Positions 50,312-63,648 are shown, counted from the first letter of the stretch. The stretch: DNA of 64,000 nucleotides from Panagrolaimus kolymaensis (GCA_028622995.1 JAJQJQ010000002.1:7564001-7628000), one strand, 5' to 3'. Translations and numbers: made by a program. The notes: generated by a model not told the origin, from the letters alone.

Positions 50312-52724
50312 GTTCGAATTTTCTTAAAACATTTCTCTAGCCCAACAACACTGTAAAGCATCGAGGTTTTTTATTTTCCTTTCATCAAATTTTTCATCCA
50401 AACTATGGTTTATTTGTTTTGGATTTTAAGTAAATTCATAAACTATTGTTTTGTTCGAATTTTCTTAAAACATTTATCTAGCCCAACAACACTGTAAAGC
50501 ATCGAGGTTTTTTATTTTCCCTTCATCAAATTTTTCATCCAAACTATGTTTTATTTGTTTTGGATTTTAAGTAAATTCATAAACTATTTTTTTTGTTCGA
50601 ATTTTCTTAAAACATTTTTTCTAGCCCAACAACACTGTAAAGCATCGAGGTTTTTTATTTTCCCTTCATCAAATTTTTCATCCAAACTATGGTTTATTTG
50701 TTTTGGATTTTAAGTAAATTCATAAACTATTGTTTTGTTCGAATTTTCTTAAAACATTTATCTAGCCCAACAACACTGTAAAGCATCGAGGTTTTTTATT
50801 TTCCCTTCATCAAATTTTTCATCCAAACTATGGTTTATTTGTTTTGGATTTTAAGTAAATTCATAAACTATTGTTTTGTTCGAATTTTCTTAAAACATTT
50901 ATCTAGCCCAACAACACTGTAAAGCATCGAGGTTTTTTATTTTCCCTTCATCAAATTTTTCATCCAAACTATGGTTTATTTGTTTTGGATTTTAAGTAAA
51001 TTCATAAACTATTGTTTTGTTCGAATTTTCTTAAAACATTTTTTCTAGCCCAACCACACTGTAAAGCATCAAGGGTTTTTATTTTCCCTTCATCAAATTT
51101 TTCATCCAAACTTTGTTTTATTTGTTTTGGATTTTAAGTAAATTCATAAACTATTTTTTTTGTTCGAATTTTCTTAAAACATTTTTTCTAGCCCAACAAC
51201 ACTGTAAAGCATCGAGGGTTTTTATTTTCCCTTCATCAAATTTTTCATCCAAACTATGTTTTATTTGTTTTGGATTTAAAGTAAATTCATAAACTATTTT
51301 TTTTGTTCGAATTTTCTTAAAACATTTTTTCTAGCCCAACAACACTGTAAAGCATCGAGGGTTTTTATTTTCCCTTCATCAAATTTTTCATCCAAACTAT
51401 GTTTTATTTGTTTTGGATTTTAAGTAAATTCATAAACTATTTTTTTTGTTCGAATTTTCTTAAAACATTTTTCTAGCCCAACAACACTGTAAAGCATCGA
51501 GGTTTTTTATTTTCCCTTCATCAGATTTTTCATCCAAACTATGGTTTATTTGTTTTGGATTTTAAGTAAATTCATAAACTATTGTTTTGTTCGAATTTTC
51601 TTAAAACATTTATCTAGCCCAACAACACTGTAAAGCATCGAGGTTTTTTATTTTCCCTTCATCAAATTTTTCATCCAAACTATGGTTTATTTTTTTTGGA
51701 TTTTAAGTAAATTCATAAACTATTTTTTTTGTTCGAATTTTCTTAAAACATTTCTCTAGCCCAACAACACTGTTAAGCATCGAGGTTTTTTATTTTCCCT
51801 TCATCAAATTTTTCATCCAAACTATGGTTTATTTGTTTTGGATTTTAAGTAAATTCATAAACTATTTTTTTTGTTCGAATTTTCTTAAAACATTTCTCTA
51901 GCCCAACAACACTGTAAAGCATCGAGGTTTTTTATTTTCCCTTCATCAAATTTTTCATCCAAACTATGTTTTATTTGTTTTGGATTTTAAGTAAATTCAT
52001 AAACTATTTTTTTTGTTCGAATTTTCTTAAAACATTTCTCTAGCCCAACAACACTGTAAAGCATCGAGGTTTTTTATTTTCCCTTCATCAAATTTTTCAT
52101 CCAAACTATGTTTTATTTGTTTTGGATTTTAAGTAAATTCATAAACTATTTTTTTTGTTCGAATTTTCTTAAAACATTTATCTAGCCCAACAACACTGTA
52201 AAGCATCGAGGTTTTTTATTTTCCCTTCATCAAATTTTTCATCCAAACTATGGTTTATTTGTTTTGGATTTTAAGTAAATTCATAAACTATTTTTTTTGT
52301 TCGAATTTTCTTAAAACATTTCTCTAGCCCAACAACACTGTAAAGCATCGAGGTTTTTTATTTTCCCTTCATCAAATTTTTCATCCAAACTATGGTTTAT
52401 TTGTTTTGGATTTTAAGTAAATTCATAAACTATTTTTTTTGTTCGAATTTTCTTAAAACATTTCTCTAGCCCAACAACACTGTAAAGCATCGAGGTTTTT
52501 TATTTTCCCTTCATCAAATTTTTCATCCAAACTATGGTTTATTTGTTTTGGATTTTAAGTAAATTCATAAACTATTTTTTTTGTTCGAATTTTCTTAAAA
52601 CATTTCTCTAGCCCAACAACACTGTAAAGCATCGAGGTTTTTTATTTTCCCTTCATCAAATTTTTCATCCAAACTATGGTTTATTTGTTTTGGATTTTAA
52701 GTAAATTCATAAACTATTTTTTTT
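50312..52724 (+). repeat. Long block 2 (2413 bp, 17 monomers)
   Basis: The same ordered markers appear: CCTTTCATC (50378), CATCAAGGG, CTTTG (51111), CATCAGATT (about 51520), TTTTTTTTGG (about 51691) and CTGTTAAGC (about 51771). It lacks two monomers relative to block 1. GATTTAAAG at about 51275 is private. Confidence 0.9.
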
Positions 52725-54853
52725 GTTCGAATTTTCTTAAAACATTTCTCTAGCCCAACAACACTGTAAAGCATCGAGGTTTTTTATTTTCCTTTCATCA
52801 AATTTTTCATCCAAACTATGGTTTATTTGTTTTGGATTTTAAGTAAATTCATAAACTATTGTTTTGTTCGAATTTTCTTAAAACATTTATCTAGCCCAAC
52901 AACACTGTAAAGCATCGAGGTTTTTTATTTTCCCTTCATCAAATTTTTCATCCAAACTATGGTTTATTTGTTTTGGATTTTAAGTAAATTCATAAACTAT
53001 TGTTTTGTTCGAATTTTCTTAAAACATTTATCTAGCCCAACAACACTGTAAAGCATCGAGGTTTTTTATTTTCCCTTCATCAAATTTTTCATCCAAACTA
53101 TGGTTTATTTGTTTTGGATTTTAAGTAAATTCATAAACTATTGTTTTGTTCGAATTTTCTTAAAACATTTTTTCTAGCCCAACCACACTGTAAAGCATCG
53201 AGGGTTTTTATTTTCCCTTCATCAAATTTTTCATCCAAACTTTGTTTTATTTGTTTTGGATTTTAAGTAAATTCATAAACTATTTTTTTTGTTCGAATTT
53301 TCTTAAAACATTTTTTCTAGCCCAACAACACTGTAAAGCATCGAGGGTTTTTATTTTCCCTTCATCAAATTTTTCATCCAAACTATGTTTTATTTGTTTT
53401 GGATTTTAAGTAAATTCATAAACTATTTTTTTTGTTCGAATTTTCTTAAAACATTTTTTCTAGCCCAACAACACTGTAAAGCATCGAGGGTTTTTATTTT
53501 CCCTTCATCAAATTTTTCATCCAAACTATGTTTTATTTGTTTTGGATTTTAAGTAAATTCATAAACTATTTTTTTTGTTCGAATTTTCTTAAAACATTTT
53601 TCTAGCCCAACAACACTGTAAAGCATCGAGGTTTTTTATTTTCCCTTCATCAGATTTTTCATCCAAACTATGGTTTATTTGTTTTGGATTTTAAGTAAAT
53701 TCATAAACTATTGTTTTGTTCGAATTTTCTTAAAACATTTATCTAGCCCAACAACACTGTAAAGCATCGAGGTTTTTTATTTTCCCTTCATCAAATTTTT
53801 CATCCAAACTATGGTTTATTTTTTTTGGATTTTAAGTAAATTCATAAACTATTTTTTTTGTTCGAATTTTCTTAAAACATTTCTCTAGCCCAACAACACT
53901 GTAAAGCATCGAGGTTTTTTATTTTCCCTTCATCAAATTTTTCATCCAAACTATGGTTTATTTGTTTTGGATTTTAAGTAAATTCATAAACTATTTTTTT
54001 TGTTCGAATTTTCTTAAAACATTTCTCTAGCCCAACAACACTGTAAAGCATCGAGGTTTTTTATTTTCCCTTCATCAAATTTTTCATCCAAACTATGTTT
54101 TATTTGTTTTGGATTTTAAGTAAATTCATAAACTATTTTTTTTGTTCGAATTTTCTTAAAACATTTCTCTAGCCCAACAACACTGTAAAGCATCGAGGTT
54201 TTTTATTTTCCCTTCATCAAATTTTTCATCCAAACTATGTTTTATTTGTTTTGGATTTTAAGTAAATTCATAAACTATTTTTTTTGTTCGAATTTTCTTA
54301 AAACATTTATCTAGCCCAACAACACTGTAAAGCATCGAGGTTTTTTATTTTCCCTTCATCAAATTTTTCATCCAAACTATGGTTTATTTGTTTTGGATTT
54401 TAAGTAAATTCATAAACTATTTTTTTTGTTCGAATTTTCTTAAAACATTTCTCTAGCCCAACAACACTGTAAAGCATCGAGGTTTTTTATTTTCCCTTCA
54501 TCAAATTTTTCATCCAAACTATGTTTTATTTGTTTTGGATTTTAGGTAAATTCATAAACTATTTTTTTTGTTCGAATTTTCTTAAAACATTTCTCTAGCC
54601 CAACAACACTGTAAAGCATCGAGGTTTTTTATTTTCCCTTCATCAAATTTTTCATCCAAACTATGTTTTATTTGTTTTGGATTTTAAGTAAATTCATAAA
54701 CTATTTTTTTTGTTCGAATTTTCTTAAAACATTTATCTAGCCCAACAACACTGTAAAGCATCGAGGTTTTTTATTTTCCCTTCATCAAATTTTTCATCCA
54801 AACTATGGTTTATTTGTTTTGGATTTTAAGTAAATTCATAAACTATTTTTTTT
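52725..54853 (+). repeat. Long block 3 (2129 bp, 15 monomers)
   Basis: CCTTTCATC (52791), CTTTG (53240), CATCAGATT (about 53648) and TTTTTTTTGG (about 53821) recur. Two monomers before CTTTG are missing. CATCGAGGG stands where blocks 1 and 2 have CATCAAGGG, and CTGTAAAGC where they have CTGTTAAGC. This makes it the less derived version at those sites. Confidence 0.88.
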
Positions 54854-56696
54854 GTTCGAATTTTCTTAAAACATTTCTCTAGCCCAACAACACTGTAAAG
54901 CATCGAGGTTTTTTATTTTCCTTTCATCAAATTTTTCATCCAAACTATGGTTTATTTGTTTTGGATTTTAAGTAAATTCATAAACTATTGTTTTGTTCGA
55001 ATTTTCTTAAAACATTTATCTAGCCCAACAACACTGTAAACCATCGAGGTTTTTTATTTTCCCTTCATCAAATTTTTCATCCAAACTATGGTTTATTTGT
55101 TTTGGATTTTAAGTAAATTCATAAACTATTTTTTTTGTTCGAATTTTCTTAAAACATTTATCTAACCCAACAACACTGTAAAGCATCGAGGTTTTTTATT
55201 TTCCCTTCATCAAATTTTTCATCCAAACTATGGTTTATTTGTTTTGGATTTTAAGTAAATTCATAAACTATTGTTTTGTTCGAATTTTCTTAAAACATTT
55301 ATCTAGCCCAACAACACTGTAAAGCATCGAGGTTTTTTATTTTGCCTTCATCAAATTTTTCATCCAAACTATGGTTTATTTGTTTTGGATTTTAAGTAAA
55401 TTCATAAACTATTGTTTTGTTCGAATTTTCTTAAAACATTTATCTAGCCCAACAACACTGTAAAGCATCGAGGTTTTTTATTTTCCCTTCATCAAATTTT
55501 TCATCCAAACTATGTTTTATTTGTTTTGGATTTTAAGTAAATTCATAAACTATTTTTTTTGTTCGAATTTTCTTAAAACATTTTTTCTAGCCCAACAACA
55601 CTGTAAAGCATCGAGGTTTTTTATTTTCCCTTCATCAAATTTTTCATCCAAACTATGGTTTATTTGTTTTGGATTTTAAGTAAATTCATAAACTATTGTT
55701 TTGTTCGAATTTTCTTAAAACATTTATCTAGCCCAACAACACTGTAAAGCATCGAGGTTTTTTATTTTCCCTTCATCAAATTTTTCATCCAAACTATGGT
55801 TTATTTGTTTTGGATTTTAAGTAAATTCATAAACTATTGTTTTGTTCGAATTTTCTTAAAACATTTATCTAGCCCAACAACACTGTAAAGCATCGAGGTT
55901 TTTTATTTTCCCTTCATCAAATTTTTCATCCAAACTATGGTTTATTTGTTTTGGATTTTAAGTAAATTCATAAACTATTGTTTTGTTCGAATTTTCTTAA
56001 AACATTTTTTCTAGCCCAACCACACTGTAAAGCATCGAGGGTTTTTATTTTCCCTTCATCAAATTTTTCATCCAAACTTTGTTTTATTTGTTTTGGATTT
56101 TAAGTAAATTCATAAACTATTTTTTTTGTTCGAATTTTCTTAAAACATTTTTTCTAGCCCAACAACACTGTAAAGCATCGAGGGTTTTTATTTTCCCTTC
56201 ATCAAATTTTTCATCCAAACTATGTTTTATTTGTTTTGGATTTTAAGTAAATTCATAAACTATTTTTTTTGTTCGAATTTTCTTAAAACATTTTTTCTAG
56301 CCCAACAACACTGTAAAGCATCGAGGGTTTTTATTTTCCCTTCATCAAATTTTTCATCCAAACTATGTTTTATTTGTTTTGGATTTTAAGTAAATTCATA
56401 AACTATTTTTTTTGTTCGAATTTTCTTAAAACATTTTTCTAGCCCAACAACACTGTAAAGCATCGAGGTTTTTTATTTTCCCTTCATCAGATTTTTCATC
56501 CAAACTATGGTTTATTTGTTTTGGATTTTAAGTAAATTCATAAACTATTGTTTTGTTCGAATTTTCTTAAAACATTTATCTAGCCCAACAACACTGTAAA
56601 GCATCGAGGTTTTTTATTTTCCCTTCATCAAATTTTTCATCCAAACTATGGTTTATTTGTTTTGGATTTTAAGTAAATTCATAAACTATTTTTTTT
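54854..56696 (+). repeat. Long block 4 (about 1843 bp, 13 monomers)
   Basis: CCTTTCATC (54921), CTTTG (56077) and CATCAGATT (about 56486) recur, but seven monomers instead of two or four lie between the first two. Private single changes include GTAAACCATCG (about 55036), TCTAACCC (about 55163) and TTTTGCCTTC (about 55340). TTTTTTTTGG is absent. Confidence 0.85.
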
Positions 56697-57265
56697 GTTC
56701 GAATTTTCTTAAAACATTTCTCTAGCCCAACAACACTGTAAAGCATCTAGGTTTTTTATTTTCCCTTCATCAAATTTTTCATCCAAACTATGTTTTATTT
56801 GTTTTGGATTTTAAGTAAATTCATAAACTATTTTTTTTGTTCGAATTTTCTTAAAACATTTTTTCTAGCCCAACAACACTGTAAAGCATCGAGGGTTTTT
56901 ATTTTCCCTTCATCAAATTTTTCATCCAAACTATGTTTTATTTGTTTTGGATTTTAAGTAAATTCATAAACTATTGTTTTGTTCGAATTTTCTTAAAACA
57001 TTTATCTAGCCCAACAACACTGTAAAGCATCGAGGTTTTTTATTTTCCCTTCATCAAATTTTTCATCCAAACTATGTTTTATTTGTTTTGGATTTTAAGT
57101 AAATTCATAAACTATTTTTTTTGTTCGAATTTTCTTAAAACATTTTTTCTAGCCCAACAACACTGTAAAGCATCGAGGTTTTTTATTTTCCCTTCATCAA
57201 ATTTTTCATCCAAACTATGGTTTATTTGTTTTGGATTTTAAGTAAATTCATAAACTATTTTTTTT
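56697..57265 (+). repeat. 569-bp tandem duplication, copy 1 (4 monomers)
   Basis: The order is CTCTAG-CATCTAGG, TTTCTAG-CGAGGG with a TTG tract, ATCTAG-T8 and TTTCTAG-ATGGTTTA-T8. The first three repeat at 57266. Confidence 0.87.
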
Positions 57266-57691
57266 GTTCGAATTTTCTTAAAACATTTCTCTAGCCCAAC
57301 AACACTGTAAAGCATCTAGGTTTTTTATTTTCCCTTCATCAAATTTTTCATCCAAACTATGTTTTATTTGTTTTGGATTTTAAGTAAATTCATAAACTAT
57401 TTTTTTTGTTCGAATTTTCTTAAAACATTTTTTCTAGCCCAACAACACTGTAAAGCATCGAGGGTTTTTATTTTCCCTTCATCAAATTTTTCATCCAAAC
57501 TATGTTTTATTTGTTTTGGATTTTAAGTAAATTCATAAACTATTGTTTTGTTCGAATTTTCTTAAAACATTTATCTAGCCCAACAACACTGTAAAGCATC
57601 GAGGTTTTTTATTTTCCCTTCATCAAATTTTTCATCCAAACTATGTTTTATTTGTTTTGGATTTTAAGTAAATTCATAAACTATTTTTTTT
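57266..57691 (+). repeat. 569-bp tandem duplication, copy 2 (3 monomers)
   Basis: CATCTAGG (57316) and the CGAGGG/TTG monomer repeat in order. The next monomer has CGAGGG and ATGTTTTA instead of CGAGG and ATGGTTTA. Confidence 0.85.
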
Positions 57692-60669
57692 GTTCGAATT
57701 TTCTTAAAACATTTTTTCTAGCCCAACAACACTGTAAAGCATCGAGGGTTTTTATTTTCCCTTCATCAAATTTTTCATCCAAACTATGTTTTATTTGTTT
57801 TGGATTTTAAGTAAATTCATAAACTATTGTTTTGTTCGAATTTTCTTAAAACATTTATCTAGCCCAACAACACTGTAAAGCATCGAGGTTTTTTATTTTC
57901 CCTTCATCAAATTTTTCATCCAAACTATGTTTTATTTGTTTTGGATTTTAAGTAAATTCATAAACTATTGTTTTGTTCGAATTTTCTTAAAACATTTATC
58001 TAGCCCAACAACACTGTAAAGCATCGAGGTTTTTTATTTTCCCTTCATCAAATTTTTCATCCAAACTATGTTTTATTTGTTTTGGATTTTAAGTAAATTC
58101 ATAAACTATTTTTTTTGTTCGAATTTTCTTAAATCATTTCTCTAGCCCAACAACACTGTAAAGCATCGAGGTTTTTTATTTTCCCTTCATCAAATTTTTC
58201 ATCCAAACTATGTTTTATTTGTTTTGGATTTTAAGTAAATTCATTAACTATTTTTTTTGTTCGAATTTTCTTAAAACATTTCTCTAGCCCAACAACACTG
58301 TAAAGCATCGAGGTTTTTTATTTTCCCTTCATCAAATTTTTCATCCAAACTATGGTTTATTTGTTTTGGATTTTAAGTAAATTCATAAACTATTTTTTTT
58401 GTTCGAATTTTCTTAAAACATTTCTCTAGCCCAACAACACTGTAAAGCATCGAGGTTTTTTATTTTCCCTTCATCAAATTTTTCATCCAAACTATGGTTT
58501 ATTTGTTTTGGATTTTAAGTAAATTCATAAACTATTTTTTTTGTTCGAATTTTCTTAAAACATTTCTCTAGCCCAACAACACTGTAAAGCATCGAGGTTT
58601 TTTATTTTCCCTTCATCAAATTTTTCATCCAAACTATGTTTTATTTGTTTTGGATTTTAAGTAAATTCATAAACTATTTTTTTTGTTCGAATTTTCTTAA
58701 AACATTTTTTCTAGCCCAACAACACTGTAAAGCATCGAGGGTTATTATTTTCCCTTCATCAAATTTTTCATCCAAACTATGTTTTATTTGTTTTGGATTT
58801 TAAGTAAATTCATAAACTATTTTTTTTGTTCGAATTTTCTTAAAACATTTTTTCTAGCCCAACAACACTGTAAAGCATCGAGGTTTTTTATTTTCCCTTC
58901 ATCAAATTTTTCATCCAAACTATGTTTTATTTGTTTTGGATTTTAAGTAAATTCATAAACTATTGTTTTGTTCGAATTTTTTTAAAACATTTATCTAGCC
59001 CAACAACACTGTAAAGCATCGAGGTTTTTTATTTTCCCTTCATCAAATTTTTCATCCAAACTATGTTTTATTTGTTTTGGATTTTAAGTAAATTCATAAA
59101 CTATTTTTTTTGTTCGAATTTTCTTAAAACATTTATCTAGCCCAACAACACTGTAAAGCATCGAGGTTTTTTATTTTCCCTTCATCAAATTTTTCATCCA
59201 AACTATGTTTTATTTGTTTTGGATTTTAAGTAAATTCATAAACTATTTTTTTTGTTCGAATTTTCTTAAAACATTTCTCTAGCCCAACAACACTGTAAAG
59301 CATCGAGGTTTTTTATTTTCCCTTCATCAAATTTTTCATCCAAACTATGTTTTATTTGTTTTGGATTTTAAGTAAATTCATAAACTATTTTTTTTGTTCG
59401 AATTTTCTTAAAACATTTATCTAGCCCAACAACACTGTAAAGCATCGAGGTTTTTTATTTTCCCTTCATCAAATTTTTCATCCAAACTATGTTTTATTTG
59501 TTTTGGATTTTAAGTAAATTCATAAACTATTGTTTTGTTCGAATTTTTTTAAAACATTTATCTAGCCCAACAACACTGTAAAGCATCGAGGTTTTTTATT
59601 TTCCCTTCATCAAATTTTTCATCCAAACTATGTTTTATTTGTTTTGGATTTTAAGTAAATTCATAAACTATTTTTTTTGTTCGAATTTTCTTAAAACATT
59701 TATCTAGCCCAACAACACTGTAAAGCATCGAGGTTTTTTATTTTCCCTTCATCAAATTTTTCATCCAAACTATGTTTTATTTGTTTTGGATTTTAAGTAA
59801 ATTCATAAACTATTTTTTTTGTTCGAATTTTCTTAAAACATTTCTCTAGCCCAACAACACTGTAAAGCATCGAGGTTTTTTATTTTCCCTTCATCAAATT
59901 TTTCATCCAAACTATGTTTTATTTGTTTTGGATTTTAAGTAAATTCATAAACTATTGTTTTGTTCGAATTTTTTTAAAACATTTATCTAGCCCAACAACA
60001 CTGTAAAGCATCGAGGTTTTTTATTTTCCCTTCATCAAATTTTTCATTCAAACTATGTTTTATTTGTTTTGGATTTTAAGTAAATTCATAAACTATTTTT
60101 TTTGTTCGAATTTTCTTAAAACATTTCTCTAGCCCAACAACACTGTAAAGCATCGAGGTTTTTTATTTTCCCTTCATCAAATTTTTCATCCAAACTATGT
60201 TTTATTTGTTTTGGATTTTAAGTAAATTCATAAACTATTGTTTTGTTCGAATTTTTTTAAAACATTTATCTAGCCCAACAACACTGTAAAGCATCGAGGT
60301 TTTTTATTTTCCCTTCATCAAATTTTTCATCCAAACTATGTTTTATTTGTTTTGGATTTTAAGTAAATTCATAAACTATTTTTTTTGTTCGAATTTTCTT
60401 AAAACATTTATCTAGCCCAACAACACTGTAAAGCATCGAGGTTTTTTATTTTCCCTTCATCAAATTTTTCATCCAAACTATGTTTTATTTGTTTTGGATT
60501 TTAAGTAAATTCATAAACTATTTTTTTTGTTCGAATTTTCTTAAAACATTTCTCTAGCCCAACAACACTGTAAAGCATCGAGGTTTTTTATTTTCCCTTC
60601 ATCAAATTTTTCATCCAAACTATGTTTTATTTGTTTTGGATTTTAAGTAAATTCATAAACTATTGTTTT
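57692..60669 (+). repeat. Right-arm segment resembling parts of the left arm
   Basis: AAATCATT (58131) begins a CTCTAG cassette like that at 6273. CGAGGGTTATTA (about 58737) matches about 2479. From 58976 the TTG/GAATTTTTTTAAAAC/ATCTAG junctions typical of 2.7-10 kb return, cycling with ATCTAG-T8 and CTCTAG monomers at a two- to four-monomer spacing. Confidence 0.78.
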
Positions 60670-61519
60670 GTTCGAATTTTTTTAAAACATTTATCTAGCC
60701 CAACAACACTGTAAAGCATCGAGGTTTTTTATTTTCCCTTCATCAAATTTTTCATCCAAACTATGTTTTATTTGTTTTGGATTTTAAGTAAATTCATAAA
60801 CTATTTTTTTTGTTCGAATTTTCTTAAAACATTTCTCTAGCCCAACAACACTGTAAAGCATCGAGGTTTTTTATTTTCCCTTCATCAAATTTTTCATCCA
60901 AACTATGTTTTTTTTGTTTTGGATTTTAAGTAAATTCATAAACTATTTTTTTTGTTCGAATTTTCTTAAAACATTTATCTAGCCCAACAACACTGTAAAG
61001 CATCGAGGTTTTTTATTTTCCCTTCATCAAATTTTTCATCCAAACTATGTTTTATTTGTTTTGGATTTTAAGTAAATTCATAAACTATTGTTTTGTTCGA
61101 ATTTTCTTAAAACATTTATCTAGCCCAACAACACTGTAAAGCATCGAGGTTTTTTATTTTCCCTTCATCAAATTTTTCATTCAAACTATGTTTTATTTGT
61201 TTTGGATTTTAAGTAAATTCATAAACTATTTTTTTTGTACGAATTTTCTTAAAACATTTCTCTAGCCCAACAACACTGTAAAGCATCGAGGTTTTTTATT
61301 TTCTCTTCATCAAATTTTTCATCCAAACTATGTTTTATTTGTTTTGGATTTTAAGTAAATTCATAAACTATTTTTTTTGTTCGAATTTTCTTAAAACATT
61401 TATCTAGCCCAACAACACTGTAAAGCATCGAGGTTTTTTATTTTCCCTTCATCAAATTTTTCATCCAAACTATGTTTTATTTGTTTTGGATTTTAAGTAA
61501 ATTCATAAACTATTGTTTT
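60670..61519 (+). repeat. 850-bp tandem duplication, copy 1 (6 monomers)
   Basis: A GAATTTTTTTAAAAC/ATCTAG monomer is followed by CTCTAG with the T8 run after ATG (about 60905), then ATCTAG monomers with TTG and T8 tracts. Private changes are CATTCAAAC (about 61178), GTACGAA (about 61238) and TTTCTCTTC (about 61301). Confidence 0.85.
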
Positions 61520-62369
61520 GTTCGAATTTTTTTAAAACATTTATCTAGCCCAACAACACTGTAAAGCATCGAGGTTTTTTATTTTCCCTTCATCAAATTT
61601 TTCATCCAAACTATGTTTTATTTGTTTTGGATTTTAAGTAAATTCATAAACTATTTTTTTTGTTCGAATTTTCTTAAAACATTTCTCTAGCCCAACAACA
61701 CTGTAAAGCATCGAGGTTTTTTATTTTCCCTTCATCAAATTTTTCATCCAAACTATGTTTTTTTTGTTTTGGATTTTAAGTAAATTCATAAACTATTTTT
61801 TTTGTTCGAATTTTCTTAAAACATTTATCTAGCCCAACAACACTGTAAAGCATCGAGGTTTTTTATTTTCCCTTCATCAAATTTTTCATCCAAACTATGT
61901 TTTATTTGTTTTGGATTTTAAGTAAATTCATAAACTATTGTTTTGTTCGAATTTTCTTAAAACATTTATCTAGCCCAACAACACTGTAAAGCATCGAGGT
62001 TTTTTATTTTCCCTTCATCAAATTTTTCATCCAAACTATGTTTTATTTGTTTTGGATTTTAAGTAAATTCATAAACTATTTTTTTTGTTCGAATTTTCTT
62101 AAAACATTTATCTAGCCCAACAACACTGTAAAGCATCGAGGTTTTTTATTTTCCCTTCATCAAATTTTTCATCCAAACTATGTTTTATTTGTTTTGGATT
62201 TTAAGTAAATTCATAAACTATTTTTTTTGTTCGAATTTTCTTAAAACATTTATCTAGCCCAACAACACTGTAAAGCATCGAGGTTTTTTATTTTCCCTTC
62301 ATCAAATTTTTCATCCAAACTATGTTTTATTTGTTTTGGATTTTAAGTAAATTCATAAACTATTTTTTT
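61520..62369 (+). repeat. 850-bp tandem duplication, copy 2
   Basis: The first four monomers agree in type with 60670 onward, including the T8-after-ATG monomer at about 61755. The private changes of copy 1 are absent. The last two monomers are plain ATCTAG-T8, so the 3' limit is uncertain. Confidence 0.75.
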
Positions 62370-63080
62370 TGTTCGAATTTTCTTAAAACATTTATCTAGC
62401 CCAACAACACTGTAAAGCATCGAGGTTTTTTATTTTCCCTTCATCAAATTTTTCATCCAAACTATGTTTTATTTGTTTTGGATTTTAAGTAAATTCATAA
62501 ACTATTTTTTTTGTTCGAATTTTCTTAAAACATTTATCTAGCCCAACAACACTGTAAAGCATCGAGGTTTTTTATTTTCCCTTCATCAAATTTTTCATCC
62601 AAACTATGTTTTATTTGTTTTGGATTTTAAGTAAATTCATAAACTATTTTTTTTGTTCGAATTTTCTTAAAATATTTATCTAGCCCAACAACACTGTAAA
62701 GCATCGGGGTTTTTTATTTTCCCTTCATCAAATTTTTCATCCAAACTATGTTTTATTTGTTTTGGATTTTAAGTAAATTCATAAACTATTTTTTTTGTTC
62801 CAATTTTCTTAAAACATTTCTCTAGCCCAACAACACTGTAAAGCATCGAGGTTTTTTATTTTCCCTTCATCAAATTTTTTATCCAAACTATGTTTTATTT
62901 GTTTTGGATTTTAAGTAAATTCATAAACTATTTTTTTTGTACGAATTTTCTTAAAACATTTCTCTAGCCCAACAACACTGTAAAGCATCGAGGTTTTTTA
63001 TTTTCCCTTCATCAAATTTTTCATCCAAACTATGTTTTATTTGTTTTGGATTTTAAGTAAATTCATAAACTATTTTTTTT
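62370..63080 (+). repeat. Right-end monomers with scattered single changes
   Basis: These are ATCTAG and CTCTAG monomers with T8. Isolated substitutions occur at AAAATATTT (about 62669), CATCGGGG (about 62703), GTTCCAATT (about 62797), TTTTTTATCC (about 62876) and GTACGAA (about 62939). Two of these destroy the TTCGAA palindrome. Confidence 0.75.
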
Positions 63081-63364
63081 GTTCGAATTTTCTTAAAACA
63101 TTTCTCTAGCCCAACAACACTGTAAAGCATCGAGGTTTTTTATTTTCCCTTCATCAAATTTTTCATCCAAACTATGTTTTATTTGTTTTGGATTTTAAGT
63201 AAATTCATAAACAATTTTTTTTGTTCGAATTTTCTTAAAACATTTCTCTAGCCCAACAACACTGTAAAGCATCGAGGTTTTTTATTTTCACTTCATCAAA
63301 TTTTTCATCCAAACTATGTTTTATTTGTTTTGGATTTTAAGTAAATTCATAAACTATTTTTTTT
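63081..63364 (+). repeat. 284-bp dimer duplication, copy 1
   Basis: The first monomer ends AAACAATTTT (about 63209) and the second carries TTTTCACTTC (about 63286). Both markers recur 284 bp downstream. Confidence 0.9.
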
Positions 63365-63648
63365 GTTCGAATTTTCTTAAAACATTTATCTAGCCCAACA
63401 ACACTGTAAAGCATCGAGGTTTTTTATTTTCCCTTCATCAAATTTTTCATCCAAACTATGTTTTATTTGTTTTGGATTTTAAGTAAATTCATAAACAATT
63501 TTTTTTGTTCGAATTTTCTTAAAACATTTCTCTAGCCCAACAACACTGTAAAGCATCGAGGTTTTTTATTTTCACTTCATCAAATTTTTCATCCAAACTA
63601 TGTTTTATTTGTTTTGGATTTTAAGTAAATTCATAAACTATTTTTTTT
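63365..63648 (+). repeat. 284-bp dimer duplication, copy 2
   Basis: AAACAATTTT (about 63493) and TTTTCACTTC (about 63570) recur. The first monomer differs in having ATCTAG instead of CTCTAG. Confidence 0.9.
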
